NCBI RefSeq assembly: GCF_040954645.1
Contig: NC_092806.1
Span: 81,361,943-81,425,942, forward strand
DNA length: 64,000 bases
Direction of reading: 5' to 3'
Source: Diabrotica undecimpunctata
Lineage: Eukaryota; Arthropoda; Insecta; Coleoptera; Chrysomelidae
Shown here piece after piece: positions 34,949 through 47,770 of this stretch (its first letter is position 1; every line of letters starts with the position of its first letter). The translations under genes were made by a program, and so were the position numbers. The notes under the pieces were generated by a model. The model ran no database searches. It was not told the origin of the DNA and saw only the letters and a list, made by a program, of their open reading frames with translations.

Positions 34949-37900
34949 TTAAGACGTGATTGCACCTTCACTTTGATCACTAGGAACCGGAAGTGGACAA
35001 ATGTTTGTAACAGCTCGCTTTATAAGTCCCTTTGAAGTTCTTATGGTAACCACTCGTGTAACTCCATCAGCGCCGGGATGCAAAACTTCTACGCGCCCAA
35101 GACACCAGTTTAAAGGAGGTAAATTTCTTTCTTTGATGAGGACGAGTGTGCCAGTCTGAATTTTAGATTGGTTGACTTTCCATTTCTTCCGTTCTTGCAA
35201 TTCGGAAATGTATTCCAGAGACCAACGTTTCCAAAAATGATGGCGAAGTTGCTGCAACTGCTGGAATCTAGACAAACTGGTAATGGATGAGTTTGATAGA
35301 TTTATTTCTGGAACGGAATCCATGGGTCTTCCAATGAGGAAGTGAGCTGGTGTCAAAGGCAAAAGATCAGAAGGGTTAGAAGACAAGGCACTCAAAGGAC
35401 GAGAATTTAATACTCCTTCAATCTGAGTTAGTAATGTAACAAATCTTTCATAATCTAATTTCGTATCTGTCATAACTCGTTTGAGGTTAGCCTTCACCGA
35501 TTTGACTCCAGCCTCCCAGAGACCGCCAAAATGAGGAGAATGAGCCGGTATGAACTTCCAATTTATATCAGATTTAGCACACATATCAGGGAATTTATTA
35601 CCATTGGTTTTCAAAAATTTACCCAATTCCAACAAAGAATTGTTGGCACCCACAAATGTGGTTCCGTTATCACTCATCATCTGACATGATTTGCCCCTTC
35701 TAGCTATAAATCGTTTTATTGCCGCCATAAAGGCTTCGGTGGAAAGATCCGTTACCACCTCTAAATGAATGGCCTTTGTCGATAGGCAAACAAATAAACT
35801 AATATAACCTTTATATGAAGAAGCACCCCTATGACGACTAGTTCTGAGGGCAAATGGACCAGCATAATCAACTCCTGTAACAGCAAATGGAAATGAGGGG
35901 GTGACTCTCGATTGGGGAAGATCTCCCATGATGGGATTAACTTGATCGGGATTGAAGCGAAAGCAACGCAAGCATTCGCGAACCGTTCTCCTAGCCAATG
36001 ATTTTCCATGTAAAGGCCAATATTTCTCACGCACGTGAGCTAGGAGATGTTGAGGTCCTGCATGGCACAGCTTGAAATGCTCTTGACGGAAAAATAGAAT
36101 AGTAAACTTATGATTAGATTGAATTAGAATAGGATGTTTCTTTTGATAAGAAAAGTTTGAATTACTTAATCTACCACCGACCCTGAGTAATCCTTCTGGA
36201 TCTAAAAAGGGATTAAGTGAAAAGATTCTGCTTTTAGAAGAAACTGCATTACCTCTTCTTAAGTACTGAATCTCAGATGGGAAACCTTCAGCTTGTACCA
36301 ACTTAATTAGAGTAAGGGTAGAATTGTTAATCTCCTGCGTGGTTAAATGCCCCAAAACACGAGTGGCCTTGTTCTTTCGTTGAGAATTGTAGTAGAAACG
36401 CAAAGAGTAAGCCACTGACCTTACCAAGGTTGAAAAACTCGAATATTTTTCAAAATCAAATAATGGAGTAGACGAAACTATCATAAATTGGTTGCTAATA
36501 GTTTTAAACTCTGGAAGTTTTTCTTTATCAAAAGATACTTGAACTGGCCAAGTTTCAGGAGAATCTAGCAAGAATGACGGGCCGTGCCACCAAAATGAAC
36601 AAGAGCTTAGAACCTGAGGTTCAATTCCTCGAGAGAGTAAATCAGCAGGGTTACAATCCGTAGGTACATGTCTCCAATTTTCGGGATCTGTGTTGGACTG
36701 AATTTCTGAAACACGATTACCAACGAAAGTTTTTAGTACATGTGACGAAGTTTTCATCCAGCCCAAGGTAATGGTTGAGTCAGACCACAGAAAAATCTTA
36801 TTGAACTGAATATTCAAAGAAGTAATAACCATTTTAGAAAGACGTGATAAGATCAAAGCTCCGCTAAGTTCCAGGCGAGGTATGCTCAGCTTCTTTACAG
36901 GTGCTACTTTGCTTTTAGCACAAAGTAAATTTATAAAAATGTTACCCTTTTTATCAACACTGCGAATATATATGGCTGCGCCATAAGCAACTTCGCTTGC
37001 GTCACAGAATCCGTGCATTTCAATAAGAACAGAATTAGGCAGGACTACATTTCTTTGAATTTGCAATTTATTCAACTCATGCAACTGATCTCTGAAAGAT
37101 AACCACTCAGACTGAATATGCAATGGCACTCCTTCATCCCAGTCTAACTTCTCTAACCAAAGGAGTTGCATAAGGATTTTGACTTTAATGATTGATGGAC
37201 TTAAGAGACCTAAAGGGTCGAATATTTGAGCAATACCAGAAAGTATTGATCTTTTAGTGATAATTTTGGGAGTAACATTTGAATCAATAGAATAGGACAA
37301 TGAATCTAAACTAGGGCACCATTGTAACCCAAGTGTCCTTGTGTTTTCATTGGCACCAAAAAGGAAGGGAGTGTCTAATGAAATAGATTCCTGGATGGAC
37401 TTAAGAAATGAAGAATTGTTTGACGTCCACTTTCTAAGTGGGAAGCAACCTTTTGAAAGAATTTCAGAGACTTGTTTACAATTAAGGATTAAGTCCTCTA
37501 ACGAATCAGAACCAGTTAACAAGTCGTCAACATAGAAGTCTTCAGCTATGATTTTAGAAGCTTGAGGGAATGTATCAGAATGCTCTAATGATAGCTGATA
37601 GAGACATCTAGTGGCTAGATAACTACTTGACGTAGAGCCATAAGTAACTGTATTTAATTCATATGAATGAAGAGGATCTTTCGGATGATTTCTCCATAAG
37701 ATTCTTTGGAGACACCGTTGAGTATCATCAATAAGAATTTGGCGGTACATTTTGGCAATGTCCGCAGATGCAACAAATGGATACCTTCTAAATCTCAACA
37801 GGATAGATATCAAATCATTCTGCATGACGGGACCTACCATCTGAAGATCGTTGAGCGAATGACCAGATGATGACGGACAGGAACCATCGAACACTACTCT

Positions 37901-38466
37901 GAGTTTTGTAGTGAGACTGTCCTGCTTCATCACCCCGTGATGAGGAAAGTAATAACTATGTACTGGCAAAGTACAATCAGTAACTCTTGACATGTGGCCT
38001 AAAGACAAGTATTCCTCCATAAATGCAACATACTGCTCCTTCATGATAGGATCATTAAGAAGCCTTTTTTCTAAGCTATAGAACCTTCTTTGAGCTATTG
38101 ATCTGGATTCTCCCAAAGAGTCAACCTGTGACTTAAAAGGAATGGACACAATGAACCGACCATCCAAATTTCTCCTAAAGGTTGATTTGAAGTGCTCCTC
38201 GCACAATAACTCTTCTGGAGACTGACGTTTAGTACCTGAGCACTCCTCAATCTCCCAAAACCTAGAAAGGCCGTCAGTTTCGATATTGTGTGATAATCCA
38301 CATATGGTAGATTGCTGACTATTTACCTTGGTATTTATTAAAGGACCAGAAATGATCCACCCTAATCTAGTTTTCTGAAGTATGGGTTTTTCAGGACCTA
38401 ACTTGACCTGACCCACACATAGCAGGTCCCAAAAAATACTAGCACTGATCAGAATATTTACTTCCG
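34949..38466 (-). pseudogene. BEL element 1 pol: RT, RNase H, integrase
   Basis: A long open frame (1155 codons from 38416). The BEL RT shows LRVVFDGSCPSSSGHSLND, ASADIAKMYRQI, TVTYGSTSSS and the catalytic EDFYVDDLLTG near residue 300. RNase H (about 490-640) has GFCDASEVAYGAAIY, IPRLELSGALI, LWSDSTITLGW and DCNPADLLSRG. Integrase (about 770-1080) has HAGPQHLLAHVREKYWP with CLRCF, VTGVDYAGPF, MSDNGTTFVGA and FGGLWEAGVK, that is the zinc finger and all three D, D, E residues. This frame is itself intact to the end at IKRAVTNICPLP. It is disconnected from protease by a 1-nt shift at about 38465. Confidence 0.9.
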
Positions 38467-38790
38467 AGGAGTATGAAAATTTGGGTCTGATAAACGAATA
38501 TTTGCAGGTATGGGCAACGAAGATGCATCAATTTGACAAACTGGAAGTTGTCCACATATTTGTGGAATGATTAAACACTCTAGGGGGAAAGAATATATAG
38601 ATTGTAAAGAGTTAATAACAATATTGCATTTGTGATTTATTTTAGAAGAAACATGAGCGATACCCACTACAGAAATGTTAACCTGCTCCCTTGAAATACC
38701 CAGCAAATCAACTAAACTTGATGTGATAAAATTAGATTGAGCTCCACTATCTAAAAGAGCTCTACAATTATGAGCACCCCTAAATGGTCA
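38458..38790 (-). pseudogene. BEL element 1 aspartic protease segment
   Basis: The segment reads CRALLDSGAQSNFI (catalytic DSG), then LGISREQVNISV and ECLIIPQICGQLP, typical of BEL proteases. It lies in a different frame from both gag and pol: one shift lies near 38780 and another near 38465. No such shifts are needed in the related element 2, so they are damage, not programmed frameshifting. Confidence 0.8.
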
Positions 38791-39926
38791 CGAACTTGGA
38801 CAACAACCGTTGATAGAAGGATTTGTTGATTTTGAGAAGTATTAGAAAGTGTCTGAGGGCTACTCTGAGAAGCAACTACTTGATCATTAAACTGAGACAA
38901 TGGATTTAGTGGATTTTCAATAAATTCATGGAGAAGAGTATGATGTTTCTGGTTACATTTCTTACATTCGCCATATTTGCACGTAGCTTGTTGATGTCCA
39001 GAATGCAGACAATTCAAGCATAATTTAAATCTACGTACTTTATTGATACGGGCAGGAATGTCTAATGAATGAAATTGACTACAGTGAACCAGTTTGTGTT
39101 GCTGGTTGCATAAAGGACAAGAAAGAAAAGAAGATTTTGTACTTACAAGAGCCTTAGTACTGTTGTGTCTGAATTTGACATGATTATTGACAGAAGTCCC
39201 TTGAATATTGGGTTTATTTAGATTATATCTTTCTAGAGTATCTGCCTTCGTTTTTAGGAAATATATAAGGTCCGAAACTTGACTGACTTTACCATTGTTG
39301 GCCTTCTCCCATTCTTTCACAGATTCAGAATCTAATTTTTCCAAAAGAATATATTTGAGAAGGGCATCCCAATGTTCGACTGGTTGTTTTAATGCCTCCA
39401 AAGCTCTAAGATTGCTACAAAATTTATCAATTAAATTTCTGATTGAAAATGAACCTTCTTTATTGATTGCCTTTAAATTGAAGATGGCTTTAATATGGTT
39501 ATGCAACAACAATTCCTTGTTAGAATATCTCTCAACCAAAAGATTCCATGTAACAGTAAAATTAGAAGCAGAGAGAGGTATAGAAGCAATGACTCTCTCA
39601 GCAGAACCTGTTATGCATGCTCTTAAATAATGTAATTTTTGTATTTCAGATATACTATTATTTTTTATAACTAACGAATCAAATAAGTCATGAAAATCTA
39701 ACCATTCTTCTATGTTGCCACTGAATTTTGGCAATTCAATAGAAGGAAGTTTTATATTGGAGGTTGTATATGTATGATTGGATGCAAAATGTTCACTAGT
39801 AGGACTAGATGTACTGGAGGCACTAGCTGAGGTTGTTGTCAACAGTTGTTTTGCCTTAATTATAACTGAATAAAATGATGTTTCGAACGTTTCTCTGTAA
39901 TTTATTTCTTCCTCGGTTATTGCGTC
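38751..39926 (-). pseudogene. BEL element 1 gag, C-terminal part
   Basis: The segment contains LPSIELPKFSGNIEEWLDFH (the DUF1759-type BEL gag motif), YLRACITGSAERVI and the zinc knuckles CPLCNQQHKLVHC, CLNCLHSGHQQATC and CKKCNQKHHTLLH. The upstream part of the same gene is at 47014-47219: the second BEL element is inserted between them. Its duplicated GCGTC is at 39922-39926 and 47014-47018. Open frame after 39926 belongs to the LTR of the inserted element. Confidence 0.88.
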
Positions 39927-40463
39927 TGGAAAGGGTAAACTTTGTTGCCAAACTATCCACATTTAAGAGAGGCGTATTTGAACACCTAATTGCTTCAAAA
40001 TATTTATAAAGGACCACTGAAGCAATAAAACAATTAAGAGGTATTTTCCTTCGATTTATTTACAGTGAACTTAAGGGCTGATTCAAACATTGACAATTAT
40101 CGCAATTCTGACAGTTACATAAAGAGTTATACAAATATTAGCTTTACAGTGCTGAGAGGCAGTAACAGAGATACATAGACTTGAGAGAAACAAACTGATA
40201 TACGTTTAACACAAAACACCGGGTTTACAAGCGCATTTTTCACTTACGGACCACGCACTTTTCGGGATCGACAACACACGCCCGGCCATCAATTTTCGAG
40301 AGGCAAATTGTCACTGTCTAGTCCTAGTCCTAAGTTATATAAAGCGGGGAGTAGAGTGTTTATGATGTAGGGAGTCAGTCGCACACACGTCAACACGACA
40401 GCTGACGACATAAGCGCACAATTCGATAAAATAACTATATTATACAGGTTGCTTTTTACAACA
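39927..40463 (-). repeat. 3' LTR of BEL element 2
   Basis: 537 bp, one mismatch to the copy at 46477. The TG...CA ends are intact. Confidence 0.92.
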
Positions 40464-40605
40464 TACTGCCCCCCGTTGAAGCACTAGCTTTAACATTATA
40501 AAAGACATTAAAAAAAAAGAGTACATAAAAAAAACCAATATGAGTAATAGTATACAAATTCATACAAACAACATATTATGAGTAAAAGTACTAAACCTAA
40601 TAACA

Positions 40606-43600
40606 TTAACATAATCCTTCACTAGGAAGAGGACACAATTTTGTTATCGAGCGTTTGAAAATCCCATCCTTAGTTTTAACAGATGCAATTCTCACTCGGC
40701 CATCTTTACCCGGAAAGACTTCCATCACTCGTGCCAATGACCAGTAGAGAGGAGGGAGATTGTCTTCTTTAACTAGCACAAGGTCATTGGGTTGTAAATT
40801 TTTAAATGGGAGAAACCATTTTGGACGATTTTGAAGTCGATTCAGATAATCAGTCGACCACCTTTTCCAAAAAAGTTGCTGGAGCTTAGAGAGATTTTGC
40901 CAGATGCTAAGTCGATTTTCCGGGATAGATGTATACTCCTGGTCGGGTAGCGAGATGAGAGACCTTCCAATCAGGAAGTGACCAGGGGTAAGATATGTGA
41001 AATCGGAGGGATCATTAGAGAGGGCACAAATGGGCCGAGAATTAAGTACGGCTTCAATTTGGGTAAGCACGGTACTGAATTCCTCGAATGTAATTTTGAG
41101 ATTGCCCAACAATCTATAGATATGATGTTTAGCGCTCTTTATAGCGCTCTCCCAGAGTCCTCCATGATGAGGAGATCGAGGTGGTATTGTTTTCCACCGA
41201 ATTTGAGAGGAGGCTAAAAATTCCTGAATAGAAGAGTTAGTTTCCTTATTTTTCAAGAAATTGTAGAGTTCGAATAACTGATTTTTAGCCCCAAGAAAGT
41301 TTGTCGCATTATCAGAGAAAATAGTCTGAGGGAGACCTCTGCGACTGATAAAGCGCTTGAGAGTGAGAAGAAACGCTTCTGTTGTAAGCCCACTGACTAA
41401 TTTTATATGAACCGCACGTGTGGACATACAGACAAACAGAGCTATGTATGACTTTATCAAGGGACTTTTACGAAGTTTAGAGGCCTTTATTAGAAAGGGA
41501 CCACCAAAATCCAAACCTACATGAGCAAAAACTTGAGTAGAGCATAAGCGTTCCTTAGGTAAATCAGACATGATTTGAGCTAAGGGTTTGGCATTAAACT
41601 TGAAACAAACATGACATTCGTGGACTATCCTCTTAATCTCCCGTAGACCATTCAAGGGCCAATATCTAAGGCGAACTTGAGAGAGAGTATTCTGAGGACC
41701 TGCATGATGGAGCCTGAGATGTTCTTTTTTGAGAATTAGACGAACAACATGATTTTTCGAGGGGAGGAGGAGAGGATATTTTTGATCAAAGGTAACTTCG
41801 GAATACCTAAGACGTCCACCTACACGGAGCATTTCATTTTTGTCAAGAAAAGGAGCAAATTGTAAGAGAGACTTATTAGAAATAATCTTATTGCCTTTGA
41901 GATCAGCAATTTCTGAAGAAAAACATGAGTTTTGCAATAATTTTATAATTTTCATTTCGGCATTTTGAAGTTCAGATACTTCAAGTGCACCGGATAATTT
42001 TTGAGTGCCAGACTTTGCGTTATTACCAAATCTGAGTACATAAGCTATAGTCCTTACATATTTCGTGAAACTGGAAAACCTTTCAGAAAGCATGACAAAG
42101 AACTCAAATTGAGCACTTCGAGTGTGAAGAACAACTTTTCTTTCTTCAGGTAATTTATTAGAATTAAACTTCGGACTATATTCAGACAAATTTAGGTCAA
42201 ATGTTTGCAAAAACTGAGGACCGTGAAACCAAAGAGTTGAGTTGAGTATGTTAGAGGGCATCATTCCTCTGGAGAGGATGTCAGCAGGGTTGTCTTTAGA
42301 CTTTACGTGTCTCCAATGAGAGTGAGAAGAATTTTCTTGAATTTGAGCTACCCTATTGGCGACAAATTGATTCCATCTGGAGTGATGTGATCTGAGCCAC
42401 GCCAAAACTATCTCAGAATCGCTCCACATGTTTATAGAGGTAATAGAGGGCAATTTATCCTTTATGATATCAACCACCTTTGTGGTGAGCTTGCTAGCCA
42501 ATAAAGCACCCATAAGTTCCAGCCTTGGAAGCGTTATGGTCTTTAAAGGAGCAATACGACTTTTCGAAACAATAAGAGAGCACGAGATATTTTTTGATTT
42601 GTAGATGATCCGTATATAACAACAAGCAGCATATGCTTTCAAACTTGCGTCAGAAAAAGAGTGAATTTCAATAGAAGAAATTTCATGACATGAGAAAAGA
42701 CATCTGGGTATGCTTATGTCTTTGAGAGCAGCGAGATCAGTTATAAACTTCAACCATTCATTTAAAATATTTAAATCCACGGAGTCATTCCAATTAATTT
42801 TAGAAATCCAAATTTTTTGCATAATAATTTTAGCAAGAACAGTTACGGGATTAATGAGCCCTTGTGGATCAAAAATTTGAGCGATAATAGAGAGTACTTC
42901 CCTTTTTGTGTAATTATCCTTTATTGATAATTGAGGTACAGAAATTGAAAATGTATCAGTACTGGGGTTCCAACAGAGACCTAAAACCTTATTAGAAGCA
43001 TTCTCTGGTGAAATAATATACGCAGAGTTTGTAGAGAGAGTAGAAACATTTTCCAAAAACATTTTTAAGTTAGAGCACCATTTATGAAGAGAAATGCATG
43101 CCTTGTTGAGTAGGTCAGTTATCTCATTATGAGCCTTAAGAAGAGTTTGCGTGTCATTGGCCCCATATAGAATGTCATCTACATAGCATCCTGTTAAGAG
43201 AGCATCGGAGGCCAATGGGTATTTGTTTTGATGAGTTTTAGCTAATTCCATCAAACAACGAGTACTTTGAAATCTTGCGCTTTTTGTTCCATAAGTTACG
43301 GTTTGAAGCTCAAGACATTCGATGTCCTGTTCTGGAGAATCCCGCCAGAGGATATTCTGCAGGAATGTGTGATCAGGATGAATTCGTACCTGCCTGTACA
43401 TTTTTTGTATGTCGGAAGTGAAGACATAGGTATACAATCTAAACCGAAGGAGAATGTCGAAAAGTTCAGGCTGAAGAGTTTTTCCTTTCAACAGGATGTC
43501 ATTAAGAGAATAGCCACTGGAACTTTTCATGGAGCCATCAAAAACCACCCGTAATTAGGTAGTTAATGATTCTTCTTTTATGACAGAGTGATGAGGTAAA

Positions 43601-45882
43601 AAGTATTTATTTTCTAAGTGCACATTTGTGAGAGAAAGAGGAACCTTTTTGGCATGTCCAAGAGAAACATATTCATTGATGAATGCTTTATATTGAGTGT
43701 ATACATTTTCGTGCTTTAAGAGTTTATTTTCTAAACTAATAAACCTTTTCCTAGCCATATTGTAAGAATTGCCCAGCATTTTATGTGCTGTTTCAGAAAT
43801 GAGAGGAAGCTTTACCTGAAACCGACCAGAAGGTAGAATTTGAGTTGTTTCAGTGAATATTTGTTCAGCCAGATCCTCAGAGGAGGAGATTTTAACAGAG
43901 GGGGTCACTTCTTCGACTTCGAAGAATTGTCGAATTATATTATCGAGCTTATCTTCCTCAGATGTGGACTGGACAAATAAAGAGACATTTGACTGTGTAG
44001 GGGACAACTGTGAGCTATAAATTCCTTTGTGAAGTGCGTAAGGAGGTAAAGAACCAAACATAATGTACCCTAAGTGTGTGTTCTGGAGAACAGGGAGTCC
44101 TTTACCTAAACGTATTAAACCATCCGATAACAACTCGCTATATATGTCACTGGCAAGAAGAAGATCTATATTTCCAGGGACAGAGTAGGTGGGATCTGCG
44201 AGAGTGACTGTAGAGGGGATATTAAATTTACTTCTGTTTATGGATACCTGAGGGAGTCTACAAGTTATGTTGTCTAAAATAGAACAGGAGATTTTGAAAC
44301 CATTACCATTTCTTTTGTATGGAAAAATTTCTAGATCGACCATTTTGTTCGAGAATGAACTATGTTCAGAGATGGTAGAGATTTGTAACCTTTTGCTGTA
44401 AGGAGAGAGATTTAATTTTTGAACCATCTCTTTAGAGACAAATGACGACTGAGATCCACTATCTAAAATACATCTAGCGTGTATGGGTACGCCATGCTTT
44501 GAATAAATAGTGACTAGAGCGGTTGCCAGCAGAACATCCTGCTTTATTGACAGAGCAGAGAGAGAAGTCATCACATTTGAGACCTGAGAGGTTTGAGATT
44601 CAGAGAGAGAGACAGAATTACTTGGACCGGCTTCACCATCAGACCAAGTGTTTTGTACATTGCGAGAGGTTGCGTGATTTTGTCTTTGAAAAGATCTACT
44701 AGAAGAAGAGCTATTTTCATGGTCATTGTGCAAGAGTGTGTGATGCCTTTTCTTGCATATACTACATGAACGTTGAGACGAACAATTTTGAGAAAAGTGT
44801 TTAGTTCCTAAACAGTTGCGACATAGTTTGTTTTCATTAACAAATTTATACTTATCCTGTAAGAAAAGATTAGCAAATTTTGTGCATGCATAAATAGTGT
44901 GTGTAGCATTATTACAAAATACGCATGTTTTGGAGTACGAGTTAGTTTTGTTATTTGCCGAAGAAAAGAGAACCGTTTTAGAGTGAGTCTTAATAACTTT
45001 TTTATCGTTATTATCTGAGGAGTTTAACTTTTCCATAATGTCACACTTTTTTTCTAAAAAATCAAAGAATTGATTTAGCGTGGGAATATCTTTTGACCCT
45101 AACTCGTATTCGAAAGACCGGTGAGTAGTAAAGTCCACTTTTTGCAAAAATATTTCTATTAATAAGAGATCCCAATGCTCGATGGGTACATTCATATTTT
45201 TTACCGCGAGTAAGGTCTGTTTTGCGGTGACCAAAAATTCACGTAAGGCCTTTGCATTAGTTTTGACTAAGGATGGAACTTTCAAAAGACGCTGTATAAG
45301 CAAACTAATTACGCGCGATTTGTTTTCGTAGCGATTTCGAAGAGTCTCTAACGCGATTTGGAAGTTTTCTTCTAAAACTTGGATGTTTTCTACCAACTGG
45401 AGAGGTTCGTTGCGTAGAAAGGATTTGAGATAAACAAAACGCTGGACGTTGTTGAGTTCCGGGTTATTAATAATTAACGTCTCGAAGAGCTGATAGAATG
45501 CACTCCATTCTGAGAAGCATCCTGAGAAAGTTTGAATTTTAATTTCAGGAAGAGTCACTTTAGCACTAGCTAAACGTGGAGAAGTGGAACTGGACTGGTG
45601 TGAAGGAGGTTGGAGCATCTCCATTTTATGTTGAAGACCTGCCAGAGTTGAGAAGTACTTTTCTTCAATTTCTTCCCTATCGCGTTCTTCAGTGTTTTCT
45701 TCGTCCAGTTCCTCAATCTAATCCATGAGGTCATCATATTTGGCGTAACAATTCGTTAGTTCAGTATGACGGAGTTGGAACTGCAAGGGATCTGTTTCTT
45801 TAGCAGAGTTATCCCTTAACCAATTAGAGATACGAGAGATTTTTGATTTCAACGGTTTGCGTTGTTTCTTCAATTGATCCAT
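40606..45882 (-). pseudogene. BEL element 2 gag-pol with two stop codons
   Basis: One frame of 1759 codons begins with ATG at 45880-45882 (MDQLKKQRKPLKSKISRIS) and ends at 40606. Codon 55 is TAG (45718-45720) and codon 776 is TAA (43555-43557), directly before LRVVFDGSMKSSSGYSLND of the RT. Otherwise it is open. Domains in order: gag with EIKIQTFSGCFSEWSAFYQL and knuckles CVFCNNATHTIYAC, CRNCLGTKHFSQNC and CSICKKRHHTLLH; protease CILDSGSQSSFV; RT with FTSDIQKMYRQV and CYVDDILYG; RNase H with SFSDASLKAYAACC, LPRLELMGALL and MWSDSEIVLAW; integrase with HHAGPQNTLSQV, CHVC, VGLDFGGPF, FSDNATNFLGA and HHGGLWESAIK. All catalytic residues I can check are present. Confidence 0.92.
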
Positions 45883-46476
45883 TGCGGTTAGAGATGTATC
45901 AAAAGCTTTGCGAGATATTTATCTATGAGAGATACACGAGAAATAAAAAATTTTAGAGTCTAAAACACAGCTTAGTCCACCCCGTATAATAAACAAGAGT
46001 CTCAGAAAATAATGTCTGTACGAATCCTGCGAAATATAAACTCGTCCTGTATACTAATAATACGCGTTCGAACTTTTGAATGTCCCTATACGCGTGATTA
46101 TAAAAATATATCATGGAACGAACTCACCAAATTAATAGAAACGAATCGTAAAAAATCCATAAATCCAGTCACATCACATGTTTCTTGTCAGCAATTCCAC
46201 TTGAAATTTTGAGATGCACCTCGAAGAGCGATAAATCTGCGATAAGAATGTTGAGGATGAACACTTCAAACACTTGCGTGGTGACGTAATGTTCCATGTG
46301 CCGTGAGATTGTTTATCTTATGTTTTTACGCAAAGTTCTATTTTGTGAAGAGCACTTAGTAATGAGTATTATTTTAATTTTTATGGGAAAAGAATTAAAA
46401 TAAGAGAAAATTAATTTGATTTATGAAAAGGAATTGCGATAAACAATATATTCGGTTCGAAGAGACCACAAGTTGA
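45883..46476 (-). other. BEL element 2 leader
   Basis: About 590 bp of untranslated leader between the 5' LTR and gag. The plus-strand frame at 46012-46212 is not a gene. Confidence 0.65.
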
Positions 46477-47013
46477 TGGAAAGGGTAAACTTTGTTGCCA
46501 AACTATCCACATTTAAGAGAGGCGTATTTGAACACCTAATTGCTTCAAAATATTTATAAAGGACCACTGAAGCAATAAAACAATTAAGAGGTATTTTCCT
46601 TCGATTTATTTACAGTGAACTTAAGGGCTGATTCAAACATTGACAATTATCGCAATTCTGACAGTTACATAAAGAGTTATACAAATATTAGCTTTACAGT
46701 GCTGAGAGGCAGTAACAGAGATACATAGACTTGAGAGAAACAAACTGATATACGTTTAACACAAAACACCGGGTTTACAAGCGCATTTTTCACTTACGGA
46801 CCACGCACTTTTCGGGATCGACAACACACGCCCGGCCATCAATTTTCGAGAGGCAAATTGTCACTGTCTAGTCCTAGTCCTAAGTTATATAAAGCGGGGA
46901 GTAGAGTGTTTATGATGTAGGGAGTCAGTCGCACACACGTCAACACGACAGCTGACGACATAAGCGCACAATTCGATAAAATAACTATAATATACAGGTT
47001 GCTTTTTACAACA
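46477..47013 (-). repeat. 5' LTR of BEL element 2
   Basis: 537 bp; pairs with 39927-40463. Confidence 0.92.
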
Positions 47014-47219
47014 GCGTCCAGTAAACTTTCTATTTTTAATTGGGTTTCTTGATATTGAGTATGAATACTATTCGCGTTTTCGATGCGCAATTCAATTTCA
47101 GCGCGAGTTGGCTCATTCATCTCACCGTGGGTTGAGTCCCTATCAATGAATTTAATAAATGAGGTTAATCGCGCTTTAAGAGATGCTCTTATCTTTTTTA
47201 ACGTAGGCAAATCCCCCAT
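47014..47219 (-). pseudogene. BEL element 1 gag, N-terminal part
   Basis: It starts MGDLPTLKKIRASLKARLT and continues to QLKIESLLDA, where the nested element cuts in. The same frame resumes at 39926 as AITEEEINYRETFE. The following codons of the open frame (down to 46839) are LTR sequence of element 2. Confidence 0.85.
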
Positions 47220-47550
47220 TTTAATTCAAATTTAAATGTTTTAACTATTATGTGTCAAAGTAAACTAACAATGAACAATAAATTTCAAGATTGAAGAAGT
47301 CTAAGTTAGGAAATTGAAATGAAAGGCAGATAAGTAAGGAACAAAAGCTCACTTCCCTTATTTTTGATGATTCGATGTCCCGTCCAGTGAAATCGTCAGT
47401 ATGTGTTCAATCGGATTGTATACTTGACTTGAAGCCTGGGGCAAAGGAGCACTCGATGTATTTCTGCGACTGTCTCGTTCAACGTTGTCGCCTGATCTTG
47501 TAGATTGTATGGCGTGGAATAGCACAAATATCCGAAGCTCTAAGGACCAA
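47220..47550 (-). other. BEL element 1 leader
   Basis: Untranslated leader between the 5' LTR and the gag start. The candidate primer-binding site TGGTCCTTAGAGC reads on the minus strand from 47549. Its resemblance to the site in element 2 (TGGTCTCTTCGAACC) supports both. Confidence 0.6.
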
Positions 47551-47765
47551 TGTTTGTTTTGTTCTTTTTCTTAGATATGATCTGATGATTTATCTATTCG
47601 TAATGTGAAAAATTCTTATAATAAAATTATACAAAATGAATTTCAAGGTCTGACTTTTTTATTCTCGCTTGACACACACAGAGATGATACAGATTAATTA
47701 TTAGTTGCTATTGGCAACCTTGACATTTCCCCTTTTTAATAATTATGCAGCCACTATCTTGAACA
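47551..47765 (-). repeat. 5' LTR of BEL element 1
   Basis: 215 bp, identical by eye to 34561-34775. TTAAT follows at 47766-47770. Confidence 0.92.
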
Positions 47766-47770
47766 TTAAT

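Larger units (their letters stand above)
39927..47013 (-). mobile_element. BEL/Pao retrotransposon 2, nested in element 1
   Basis: It is 7087 bp with 537-bp LTRs (39927-40463 and 46477-47013) that differ at one position I can find (T at 40440, A at 46990). GCGTC is duplicated at 39922-39926 and 47014-47018. In element orientation GGGGGGCAGTA (complement of 40464-40474) precedes the 3' LTR as polypurine tract, and TGGTCTCTTCGAACC lies 7 nt inside the 5' LTR as candidate primer site. Its sequence is clearly distinct from element 1, so it is another family. Confidence 0.93.
34561..47765 (-). mobile_element. BEL/Pao retrotransposon 1
   Basis: It has two 215-bp LTRs (34561-34775 and 47551-47765), which I read as identical, beginning TG and ending CA on both strands. 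TTAAT flanks the pair at 34556-34560 and 47766-47770, a 5-bp duplication as known for BEL. Without the nested second element it is about 6.1 kb. In element orientation, a polypurine tract (AAGGTGGGGGGCA, complement of 34776-34788) precedes the 3' LTR. A candidate primer site, TGGTCCTTAGAGC, lies one base inside the 5' LTR. Confidence 0.93.

Noticed and set aside
46012..46212. 66-codon plus-strand frame
   Set aside because: It lies in the untranslated leader of BEL element 2, antisense.
46442..46465. GGTTCGAAGAGACCA-like phrase as a tRNA gene end
   Set aside because: No cloverleaf around it; it fits a retrotransposon primer-binding site next to the BEL 2 LTR.
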